Of a DNA stretch of 64,000 nt, positions 8,672-15,982 are shown piece after piece. How positions within the stretch are numbered: the first letter of the stretch is position 1; every line of letters starts with the position of its first letter. A model generated the notes under the pieces. That model was not told where the DNA came from. It saw only the letters and a program-made list of their open reading frames with translations, and searched no databases. The position numbers and the translations under genes are program-made. This DNA comes from TMP-86 sp046347195 (GTDB taxonomy: Bacteria; Pseudomonadota; Gammaproteobacteria; Steroidobacterales; Steroidobacteraceae), in the NCBI GenBank assembly GCA_046347195.1, contig JAXMGQ010000023.1, positions 1 through 64,000 on the forward strand, read 5' to 3'.

Positions 8672-9622
8672 ATGCCCGCGATCATCGGCCTCAAGATCGA
8701 CGTGGACACCCTGCGCGGCACGCGCGAGGGCGTGCCGCGGCTGATCAACGCGCTGAAGCGTCACGGGGCCGATGCGACGTTCTACTTCTCCGTCGGGCCG
8801 GATCACACCGGCCGGGCGCTGCGGCGCGTGTTCCGGCGCGGATTCGCGAGCAAGGTGGTGCGCACCTCGGTGGTCAAGCACTACGGCCTGAAGACCCTGA
8901 TGTATGGCGTGCTGCTGCCCGGGCCGCACATCGGGCGCAAGGCGGGCGATGTCATGCGCGGCGCCCGCGATGCCGGCTTCGAGGTGGGACTGCACACCTA
9001 CGATCACGTGCGCTGGCAGGATTTCGTCGCCCGCAAGGGCGAGGACTGGACCCGGCGCGAATTCGAGGACGGCCTGCAGGCGTTCAGCGATGTGTTCGGG
9101 CACCTGCCGGCCTCGCACGCCGCTGCCGGCTGGCAGATGAACGCGCACGCGCTGCGCCTGGAGGTCGAGGCGGGGCTGAAGTACGCGAGCGACACCCGTG
9201 GCAGCACGCCGTTCTTTCCGCAGCTGCCGGAGGGGCCCTGCGCCTGCATGCAGCTTCCCACCACGCTCCCCACCTTCGATGAACTGCTGGGCCGGGACGG
9301 GATCGATGAGTCCAGCGTCGCCGATGCCGTGTACGAGGCCATCGAGCGCGGACCGCAGGATGTCCCGCAGGTGTTCACGCTGCATGCCGAGCTCGAAGGG
9401 CTCCTGCTGCTCGGCGCCTTCGACCGGCTGCTGGAGAAGTGCCGGCGCAGCGGGGCACGGCTGGTGCGGCTCGCCGCCGTGCACGAATGGGCGCAGCAGC
9501 GCGCCCTGCCGCGCGCGGCCATTGAGTCCGGCGAGGTGCCGGGGCGTTCCGGCAAGCTGGCCGTGCAGGGCCGGAGCCTGCGGGCAGGGCCCGCGGGCGC
9601 CACGCCGCCAACCGCGGCTTGA
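8672..9622 (+). CDS. arnD: 4-deoxy-4-formamido-L-arabinose-phosphoundecaprenol deformylase (ArnD, polysaccharide deacetylase fold)
   Basis: NodB-type metal-dependent deformylase that removes the formyl group from undecaprenyl-P-Ara4FN. The start at ATG 8672 gives 316 residues and the conserved opening GLKIDVDTLRGTREGVPRL, with AAGGGG just upstream; earlier in-frame codons lie inside arnA. The Asp of KIDVDT and the His of HTYDHVRW are the expected metal/catalytic residues. The protein has the YFSVGPDHTGR segment typical of ArnD. Its stop overlaps the TTG start of arnT (TTGA), so synthesis of the two is probably coupled. Confidence 0.92.
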   Translation: MPAIIGLKIDVDTLRGTREGVPRLINALKRHGADATFYFSVGPDHTGRALRRVFRRGFASKVVRTSVVKHYGLKTLMYGVLLPGPHIGRKAGDVMRGARDAGFEVGLHTYDHVRWQDFVARKGEDWTRREFEDGLQAFSDVFGHLPASHAAAGWQMNAHALRLEVEAGLKYASDTRGSTPFFPQLPEGPCACMQLPTTLPTFDELLGRDGIDESSVADAVYEAIERGPQDVPQVFTLHAELEGLLLLGAFDRLLEKCRRSGARLVRLAAVHEWAQQRALPRAAIESGEVPGRSGKLAVQGRSLRAGPAGATPPTAA

Positions 9623-11259
9623 GCGCACGCGCCACAACGCTCGCGCTGGTGGGGCTGGTCCTCGCGCTGTGGATATCCGCGCTCGCCCTGCGGCCGCTGT
9701 TCAACCCCGATGAGGGCCGCTACGCCGAGATCCCGCGCGAGATGCTCGCCTCCGGCGACTGGACCATTCCGCACCTGAACGGCCTCGCCTACATCGAGAA
9801 GCCACCCCTGCAGTACTGGGCCACGGCCGCTCTGCTCGGCCTCTTCGGTGCGAGTGCCTTTGCCGCCCGGCTCTATATCTTCCTTTGCGCCATCGCCTGT
9901 GCGGCTGCCATCCATTGGGCGGCGCGATGCTGCTGGGATGCAACCATCGCGCGTCGCGCCACGGCCATCTCGGTGAGCATGCTGCTGTTCATCCTGCTCG
10001 GGCAGCTCCTCACCCTGGACATGAGCCTGACCTGCCACCTCACCGGCTGCCTGTGCGCCTTCCTCGTGGCACAGGTGCACGGCCGGGCGGGCCGCGAGGG
10101 TGCTGCGCGCAGGGCCATGCTCGCCGCCTGGGTGTTCGCGGCGCTGGGGCTCTTGACCAAGGGCCTGGTGGCCGTGGTGATACCCGGTGCGGTGCTCGTG
10201 CTGTACACGGCGCTGCGCCGCGACTTCTCTCCCTGGCGGCGCCTGCACCTGCTGCCCGGCCTCGCGCTGTTCGCGCTGATCGCGCTGCCCTGGCACGCGC
10301 TCGCACAGAGGCGGCTGCCGGATTTCTTCCAGTTCTTCTTCGTCCGCGAGCATTTCGCGCGCTTCATGACCCCCGTGGCCGACCGCGAGGAACCCGCCTG
10401 GTTCTTCGCTGCGGTGTTCCTGGCCGGCACGCTTCCGTGGACGGGGTCGGCGCTGCGGTGTCTGCTGCGCGGCTGGCGGCGGGAAGCGGGCGGCAGCGGC
10501 TTCGATGCGCCCGCGTTCATCCGCATCTGGGTGCTGTTCATACTCCTGTTCTATTCGCTGTCGGATTCCAAGCTCATTCCCTACATCCTGCCGGCATTGC
10601 CGGCCGTGGCGCTGCTCGTCGCTGCGCAGTCACCGGCGCTGCTGCAGCGTGAGGTCTCGCGCGTATCGTTCTCCTTCCTCCTCGCCGGCGCCGTGTTCGG
10701 CGCGGCCGCCGCGGCCTTGCCCTGGCTGCTCGCGAATGCCGCGCGCGGACCGTATTTCCTTGGCTTGCGCTGGCCGCTGGCGCTGGCGGCGCTGCTGCTG
10801 TTCGCCACGGGCCTGTGGGTACGGCGCGTGCCCGCCGGGGCGGCCGGGGATGAGGTGGGTCGCCTGGCGGCGGGCTGGTCGGCGGCCGTGTTGGTGCTGC
10901 TCGCCGGTGCATCGGCGCTGGCGCCCGTGTATTCCGGCGCGACGCTGGTGGCAGCGCTGCCGGCCGGCGAACGCGAGTCCGCCATCGTGTACAGCGTGCG
11001 CACCTATGACCAGACGCTGCCGTTCTACTGGCGCCGGCCGGTGACCCTGGTCGACTATCGCGGCGAGCTCGACTACGGGCTGTCGCGCGACCCTGGCCGC
11101 GGCATCGCTTCCCTGGCGCAATTCCGGGTACGATGGCTGCAGCAAGCCCAAGCCTACGCCATCATGGAACCACAGACCCTGAACGAGTTGCGCGCGAGCG
11201 GCGTGCCGATGCGTGAACTGGCGCGGGATGCGCACCGTATCGTGGTGGCGCGCCGATGA
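9619..11259 (+). CDS. arnT: Lipid A L-Ara4N transferase (ArnT, PMT/GT83 family)
   Basis: Integral inner-membrane glycosyltransferase that moves L-Ara4N from undecaprenyl phosphate to lipid A phosphates, giving polymyxin and cationic peptide resistance. The 546-residue protein starts at TTG 9619, overlapping arnD. It begins with a transmembrane helix followed by the PMT-family loop FNPDEGRYAEIPREM, whose acidic residue is catalytic in the family, then GDWTIPHLNGLAYIEKPPLQ. About ten or more hydrophobic helices follow, then a C-terminal periplasmic domain containing YDQTLPFYWRRPVTLVDY. Its stop overlaps the arnE start (ATGA). Confidence 0.92.
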   Translation: MSARATTLALVGLVLALWISALALRPLFNPDEGRYAEIPREMLASGDWTIPHLNGLAYIEKPPLQYWATAALLGLFGASAFAARLYIFLCAIACAAAIHWAARCCWDATIARRATAISVSMLLFILLGQLLTLDMSLTCHLTGCLCAFLVAQVHGRAGREGAARRAMLAAWVFAALGLLTKGLVAVVIPGAVLVLYTALRRDFSPWRRLHLLPGLALFALIALPWHALAQRRLPDFFQFFFVREHFARFMTPVADREEPAWFFAAVFLAGTLPWTGSALRCLLRGWRREAGGSGFDAPAFIRIWVLFILLFYSLSDSKLIPYILPALPAVALLVAAQSPALLQREVSRVSFSFLLAGAVFGAAAAALPWLLANAARGPYFLGLRWPLALAALLLFATGLWVRRVPAGAAGDEVGRLAAGWSAAVLVLLAGASALAPVYSGATLVAALPAGERESAIVYSVRTYDQTLPFYWRRPVTLVDYRGELDYGLSRDPGRGIASLAQFRVRWLQQAQAYAIMEPQTLNELRASGVPMRELARDAHRIVVARR

Positions 11260-11633
11260 ACTGGTTGACCTGGGTGTTCATCTTGAGCGGTGTGGGCCTG
11301 AACGCCGCCGCCCAGCTGCTGCTGAAGTCGGCAACCCGGTCGCTCGGCTCGCTGGGTCCGTTCGGCATGGACACCCTGCCGTCGTACTTGATGGCGCTGC
11401 TGCGCAACGCGCCGTTCTGGGGCGGCATGATCTGCTATGCGCTGTCGGTGTGCGTGTGGATCGCCGCGCTGACCAAGGCGCCGGTGAGCACGGCCTATCC
11501 GATGCTCTCGCTGGGCTACGTGGTCGTGACCCTCGCCGCGGTCGCCTGGCTGGGTGAATCCCTGACGCTCGCCAAGGCGGCCGGCATCGCGCTGATCTGT
11601 GCGGGTGTCGTTCTGGTATCGAGGAATGGATGA
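11256..11633 (+). CDS. arnE: ArnE-like small multidrug resistance family flippase subunit
   Basis: 125-residue protein with four predicted transmembrane helices and SMR/EamA-type sequence (WVFILSGVGLNAAAQLLLKS at the N-terminus and AKAAGIALICAGVVLVSR at the C-terminus). In enterobacteria ArnE and ArnF together flip undecaprenyl-P-Ara4N across the inner membrane. Here only one such gene is present between arnT and arnB, with 4-nt overlaps on both sides. The flippase may therefore work as a homodimer, or its partner is encoded elsewhere. Assignment to ArnE rather than a general SMR exporter rests on position. Confidence 0.8.
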   Translation: MNWLTWVFILSGVGLNAAAQLLLKSATRSLGSLGPFGMDTLPSYLMALLRNAPFWGGMICYALSVCVWIAALTKAPVSTAYPMLSLGYVVVTLAAVAWLGESLTLAKAAGIALICAGVVLVSRNG

Positions 11634-12772
11634 TGAAACCCTTTCTGCCCTTCACCCGTCCCTCCATCGATGAGTCCAGCATCGCCGCGGTGGCGGAGGT
11701 GTTCCGCTCCGGCCAGCTCGCGAGCGGCCCCAAGGTGAAGGAGTTCGAGGCACGGCTGGCCGCCTACCTCGGGGGCGAGCGCCACGTGCGCGTGATGACC
11801 TCGGCGACCGCGGGACTGGAGATGGCGCTGGAGATCGCCGGCGTACGCGCGGGGGACGAGGTCATCGTGCCCGCGATGAGCTTTGCCGCCAGCGCGAACG
11901 TGGTGGCCCGGCTGCGCGCGAAGCCCGTGTTCGTCGACGTCGATCTCACCAGCCGCAACATCGACGTGGCGGCGGCGCGCAAGGCGGTGACCCGCAAGAC
12001 CCGCGCCATCATGCCCGTGCATTTTTCAGGGCTCCCCGTCGACATGGACGGGGTGTATGCGCTGGCGCGCGAGCACGGCCTGCGCGTGGTGGAGGACGCC
12101 GCGCATGCCATCGGCACGCGATACCAGGGGCGGCTCGTCGGCAGCTTCGGCGACCTGGTGGTGTTCAGCTTCCATCCGAACAAGAACATGACCACCATCG
12201 AGGGCGGGGCCATCAGCACCGCGGACCCGGCCGTCGCCGCGCAGATCGAGGAACATCGCTTCCACGGCATCCGCAAGGACGAGGATGGCGGCGTGGACGT
12301 GATGTTCGCCGGCGCCAAGAGCAACCTGACCGACATCGCCGCACAGATCGGCATCGACCAGCTGCGCCGGCTCGACGGATTCAACCAGCGGCGGCGCGAC
12401 CTGGCGCAGCTGTATTTCCGCGAGCTGGAAGGGGCCAATGACCTGGTGCTGCCGGCACGCGGGGACTCGGGCCACAGCTGGCACATGTTCACGGTGCTGA
12501 TCGACTTCCCCGCCCATGGCCTGACGCGCGTGCAGTTCCAGAAGGCCATGGCCGAGCGCGGCATCGGCGTGGGCATCCATTATCCCTGCATCCCGGGGTT
12601 CACCTACTACCGGATGCTGGGCTACCGGCCGGAGGACTATCCGAACGCGGCGCGCATCGGTCGCGAGACCGTCACGCTGCCGCTGTTCCCGGCCATGGAG
12701 GATGACGATGTGCCGCGCGTGTGCCGCGAGATGCGCGCCGTGCTCGGCGCCTCGATGCCGCGCACCGGCTGA
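11630..12772 (+). CDS. arnB: UDP-L-Ara4O aminotransferase (ArnB, DegT/DnrJ/EryC1 family)
   Basis: PLP-dependent aminotransferase that converts UDP-4-keto-pentose plus glutamate to UDP-L-Ara4N. The 380-residue protein opens with FLPFTRPSIDESSIAAVAEV, the ArnB signature, and has the cofactor-binding lysine Lys185 in FHPNKNMTTIEGG. Two adjacent ATG codons (11630 and 11633) overlap the arnE stop; either could start translation. ArnB closes the arn set, whereas in E. coli it is the first gene. The next gene is convergent. Confidence 0.93.
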   Translation: MMKPFLPFTRPSIDESSIAAVAEVFRSGQLASGPKVKEFEARLAAYLGGERHVRVMTSATAGLEMALEIAGVRAGDEVIVPAMSFAASANVVARLRAKPVFVDVDLTSRNIDVAAARKAVTRKTRAIMPVHFSGLPVDMDGVYALAREHGLRVVEDAAHAIGTRYQGRLVGSFGDLVVFSFHPNKNMTTIEGGAISTADPAVAAQIEEHRFHGIRKDEDGGVDVMFAGAKSNLTDIAAQIGIDQLRRLDGFNQRRRDLAQLYFRELEGANDLVLPARGDSGHSWHMFTVLIDFPAHGLTRVQFQKAMAERGIGVGIHYPCIPGFTYYRMLGYRPEDYPNAARIGRETVTLPLFPAMEDDDVPRVCREMRAVLGASMPRTG

Positions 12773-12791
12773 ACGCGCGCCGCCTTGCGGG

Positions 12792-13538
12792 TCAGCGGCC
12801 GATGCCGGGAAGCGGCTCTCCCGGCGGGTGCAGCACGAGGCGGTGCGGCGCGGCCGTCGCCGCCACCGCCGCGACATAGCCCTCCTGCGCCAACGAGGGA
12901 TCGAGCGTGACCGAGCTCAGCCACAGCGGCCCCGCCTGCACCACGCCTTCGAAGCCGGCCTGCCATTCGCGCAGGTCGACCCCGATCCCCGTGCCCGTGG
13001 CCTTCACACAGGACTCCTTGCGGGTCCAGCACTGGAAGAAGGCCTGGGTGCGCCGGGGTCCCGCGGCGAATGAGCGCAGGTGATCGATCTCGTGTGGCGT
13101 GAAATGCCGTTGCGCCAGGGCAAGGTCCTCCTCCGTCTCCGGCGCCGCGCTTCGCTGCACCAGCGGCCGGATGCGCTCGACGTCGACGCCGAGTTCGACG
13201 CTTCGCGGATTGCTTCGTGCAACACCGATGAGCGCCAGCTCCTCGCTGTGCGACAGGTTGAAGGCGAGACCGGCGAGCGCCGTCAGGTGGGGCTTGCCAT
13301 CCGCGCGCGCCGCGATCGCGAGGCTCGCCGCCGGCACGCCCGCCGCATGGCCGAGCAGATGACGCAATGCCACGTGAGCGGCGATGAAACGATCGCGGTC
13401 TTGCGCGAACCTGAAGCCCTGCGCGCGGCGCCGCTCGGCCTCATCCAGCACGTCCGCGGCCGCACGAAGACGAAGGTTCCCGAGCGGGACCTGCCAGAGA
13501 TGAATTTCGCCGTCCTGGATCGCCACTGGCCCGTTCAT
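12792..13538 (-). CDS. 4'-phosphopantetheinyl transferase, Sfp/AcpT-type
   Basis: Transfers phosphopantetheine from CoA to carrier-protein serines. The start at ATG 13538 gives 248 residues beginning MNGPVAIQDGEIHLW; an in-frame ATG at 13583 is less likely. Two superfamily motifs are present: GVDVERI, with the magnesium-binding Asp, and WTRKESCVKATG with Glu and Lys. The two-domain length is that of Sfp rather than the 120-residue AcpS. No polyketide, peptide synthetase or acyl carrier gene is in the window, so its partner lies elsewhere (siderophore, PKS/NRPS, or lysine biosynthesis-type targets are all possible). It is convergent with arnB. Confidence 0.88.
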   Translation of the reverse strand: MNGPVAIQDGEIHLWQVPLGNLRLRAAADVLDEAERRRAQGFRFAQDRDRFIAAHVALRHLLGHAAGVPAASLAIAARADGKPHLTALAGLAFNLSHSEELALIGVARSNPRSVELGVDVERIRPLVQRSAAPETEEDLALAQRHFTPHEIDHLRSFAAGPRRTQAFFQCWTRKESCVKATGTGIGVDLREWQAGFEGVVQAGPLWLSSVTLDPSLAQEGYVAAVAATAAPHRLVLHPPGEPLPGIGR

Positions 13539-13615
13539 GGCGCGGATGATAGCCGCCTTGATCGCCCGAGGGGGATGGAGCAAGATCGGCGCGGTCTTGC
13601 AACAGGAGTCTCGCC

Positions 13616-14155
13616 ATGATTCGACCCACGCTCGTGCTGCTCGGCATCCTGCTCGCCACCGGCCCTGCGTTCGCGGCGCTCAAGGTGGGCGATGCGGCGC
13701 CGGACTTCACCACCGAGGCGAGCCTCGCCGGCAAGCCGTTCCGTTTCTCGCTGGCCGATGCGCTGAAGAAGGGCCCCGTGGTGCTGTATTTCTACCCCGC
13801 CGCCTTCACCCCGGGCTGCACCACCGAGGCGCATGACTTCGCGGCGGCCACCGACCACTTCAAGGATCTCGGCGCCACGGTCATCGGCGTCTCGCACGAT
13901 CGCATCGACGTGCTGAACCGCTTCTCCGTGCAGGAGTGCCGCAACAAGTTCCCGGTGGCGGCCGACCCCGAGAAGAAGATCTCCAGGGCCTACGATGCCA
14001 TCCTGAAGCTCAAGCCCGAGTACGCCGACCGCACCTCGTACGTGATCTCCCCGGAAGGCAGGATCCTCTACGAGTACACCGCGATGGCGCCGGACAAGCA
14101 CGTTGCCAACACCATGGCCGCCGTGCAGGCCTGGTCCTCCGCCCACCGGCATTGA
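13616..14155 (+). CDS. Exported thioredoxin-fold peroxiredoxin (AhpC/TSA, BCP-like)
   Basis: 179-residue peroxiredoxin that reduces peroxides through a peroxidatic cysteine. Residues 1-20 (MIRPTLVLLGILLATGPAFA) form a clear Sec signal peptide, so the enzyme acts in the periplasm. The active-site motif is FYPAAFTPGCTTEA with Cys68; a possible resolving Cys108 lies in SVQECRN. The motif and length resemble BCP/PrxQ more than AhpC. It is adjacent to, and convergent with, msrB, another oxidative-repair gene. The reductant is unknown. Confidence 0.9.
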   Translation: MIRPTLVLLGILLATGPAFAALKVGDAAPDFTTEASLAGKPFRFSLADALKKGPVVLYFYPAAFTPGCTTEAHDFAAATDHFKDLGATVIGVSHDRIDVLNRFSVQECRNKFPVAADPEKKISRAYDAILKLKPEYADRTSYVISPEGRILYEYTAMAPDKHVANTMAAVQAWSSAHRH

Positions 14156-14199
14156 CCGGCGGTGCGGAACCACGGGCGGCGCGCCGGCGCTGAGAGGCT

Positions 14200-14598
14200 T
14201 CAGCTCGGCTCGAAGCGCAGCGCGACCCCGTTCATGCAGTAGCGCTCGCCCGTGGGGCGAGGACCGTCCGGGAAGACATGCCCGAGGTGCCCCCCGCAGC
14301 GGGCGCAGTGGACTTCCACGCGGCGCAGCCCTGAGGTCTCATCAGTGCGGGTGGCCACCGCTCCGGGCAGGGGTGCATAGAAGCTCGGCCAGCCCGAGCC
14401 GCTCTCGTACTTGGTGCCGGATTCGAACAACGGCGTGCCGCAGGCCGCGCACCGGTACTGGCCCGTGCGCTTCTCGAAGTTCAGGGGACTGCTGCCGGCG
14501 CGTTCGGTGCCATGCTGGCGCATGACGTGAAACGCCTCGGGCGACAGTTCCAGCTTCCATCGTTCATCGTTGCGGGAATCGGGTGTCGGGTCGGCCAT
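14200..14598 (-). CDS. msrB: Peptide-methionine (R)-S-oxide reductase
   Basis: Reduces the R epimer of methionine sulfoxide in proteins. The start at ATG 14598 gives 132 residues with no signal peptide, so it is cytoplasmic. Zinc is bound by two CxxC pairs (Cys50/53 in YRCAACG and Cys98/101 in VHCARCGG), and the catalytic Cys121 is in GERYCMNG; the substrate-binding GSGWPSFY is intact. It is transcribed away from the RND operon across a gap of about 190 bp, with AAGGG upstream of the ATG. The longer open frame beyond 14598 is not part of the protein. Confidence 0.95.
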   Translation of the reverse strand: MADPTPDSRNDERWKLELSPEAFHVMRQHGTERAGSSPLNFEKRTGQYRCAACGTPLFESGTKYESGSGWPSFYAPLPGAVATRTDETSGLRRVEVHCARCGGHLGHVFPDGPRPTGERYCMNGVALRFEPS

Positions 14599-14788
14599 GC
14601 CCTTGGGTCCTGAGTCGATCGGGTACCGGTGCGATCGTCTGCCGGGCAGTCTATCACCGGGCTCGCCGCCGGCTTGCAGGCGGTGTCGGCCGGCCGCCTC
14701 GCGGCGCGCGCGGAACTTCTTACAACGCCAATCTCCGCACTGCGATTGCCGCGGGACGGGGACGGGCACTACAGTAGCGCAGGATACC

Positions 14789-15982
14789 GTGGCGCTGCCC
14801 GCGCCGCCTCGCACAGGTAGAGATCTCCTGAAACATCCTGAACTCCGGCCGGGGCGGCAATGGCCCCGATCCCTGGCCCTGGCGGCCTTGCTGGCCCTGG
14901 CTGGCTGCTCTCCGCACGCGCCTCCCGCACCGCCGCCGATCGATGTCACCACCGTGAAGCTCGAGCCGCGCCCGGCGACCGTGACGCTCGAATATGTCGG
15001 ACGCACCGATGCCTACAACACGGTGGAGATCCGGCCGCGCACCGGCGGGCTGCTGCAGAAGCAGGCGGCGCTGGAGGGCGATGTGGTGCACGCGGGCCAG
15101 CTGCTGTTCAAGATCGACCCGCAGCCCTACGAGCAGGCGCTGGCGCAGGCGAAGGCGGCCACCGCGCAGGCGCAGTCGGCGCTCGAGCAGGCACAACGCG
15201 ACCAGGCTCGCATCGCGCCGCTGTCGAAGGTGGACGCCGCCAGCCAGCAGGAGCTCGATGCCGTGGTGGCGCGGGTCGCCGCCGGACACGCCTCCGTCGA
15301 TGCTGCACGCGCAGCGCAGCGTACCGCCGAACTCAACCTCGGCTACACCGACATCACCTCGCCCATCTCCGGGGTCATGGGGCGCGCCCAGGTGCGCATC
15401 GGGGCGCTGGTGACCGCCTACCAGACGCTGCTCACCAGCGTGTACGACACCGACCCCATGTACGTGAACTACAGCATCAGCGAGCAGCGGCTGCTCGAGC
15501 TGCAGAAGGTCAGCGGCGGATCGGTGAACAACCGCTACCGCAATCCGCCGGCCTTCCACATCGTGCTGGCGGACGGCTCGGTGTATCCGCACGCCGGCAA
15601 GCTCGATTTCGTCGATGCGGCGGTGGATACCCGCACCGGCACGCTGCCGGTGCGCCTGACGGTGCCCAATCCCGAGCGTCTGCTGCGCGCCGGCCAGTTC
15701 GCACGGGTGGTGGTGGATTCACAGAAGCTCGACGATGCACTGCTGCTGCCGCAGCGAGCCGTGCAGGAACTGCAGGGCCGCAACTTCGTCTGGATCGCCG
15801 GCGCGGACGGCAAGGCCGAGCGGCGCGACGTGGTCATGGGCTCACGGGTGGGCGAGGAATGGCTGGTGGTGAGCGGCCTCGCGGCGGGTGATGTGGTGGT
15901 GGTGGACGGGGCGCAGAAGCTGCGCGCCGGCAGCACCATCAAGGCGACACCCTCGCCGGGGACCAAGCCCGGTCCTGCATGA
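14789..15982 (+). CDS. RND efflux periplasmic adaptor (membrane fusion) lipoprotein
   Basis: AcrA/MexE-family adaptor that links the inner-membrane pump to the outer-membrane channel. A lipoprotein signal (SLALAALLALAGC) is evident. The start is uncertain: GTG 14789 would put the lipobox Cys at residue 40, a long n-region, and the frame stays open upstream to 14570. Downstream features are the lipoyl/hairpin region (PRTGGLLQKQAALEGDVV, KIDPQPYEQALAQAKAATAQ), the beta-barrel FVDAAVDTRTGTLPVRLTV and the C-terminal membrane-proximal domain. A weak promoter may lie at TTGCCG (14746) and TACAGT (14770). The stop overlaps the pump gene by 4 nt. Confidence 0.9.
   Translation: MALPAPPRTGRDLLKHPELRPGRQWPRSLALAALLALAGCSPHAPPAPPPIDVTTVKLEPRPATVTLEYVGRTDAYNTVEIRPRTGGLLQKQAALEGDVVHAGQLLFKIDPQPYEQALAQAKAATAQAQSALEQAQRDQARIAPLSKVDAASQQELDAVVARVAAGHASVDAARAAQRTAELNLGYTDITSPISGVMGRAQVRIGALVTAYQTLLTSVYDTDPMYVNYSISEQRLLELQKVSGGSVNNRYRNPPAFHIVLADGSVYPHAGKLDFVDAAVDTRTGTLPVRLTVPNPERLLRAGQFARVVVDSQKLDDALLLPQRAVQELQGRNFVWIAGADGKAERRDVVMGSRVGEEWLVVSGLAAGDVVVVDGAQKLRAGSTIKATPSPGTKPGPA

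Noticed and set aside
12792..13538. Part of a PKS/NRPS or siderophore cluster signalled by the Sfp-type transferase
   Set aside because: No carrier protein, synthase or siderophore gene lies in the window; neighbours are arnB and a peroxiredoxin.
14570..14788. N-terminal extension of the RND adaptor back to 14570
   Set aside because: The extension overlaps msrB and its start, has a composition unlike a coding N-terminus and would bury the lipoprotein signal more than 100 residues inside the protein.
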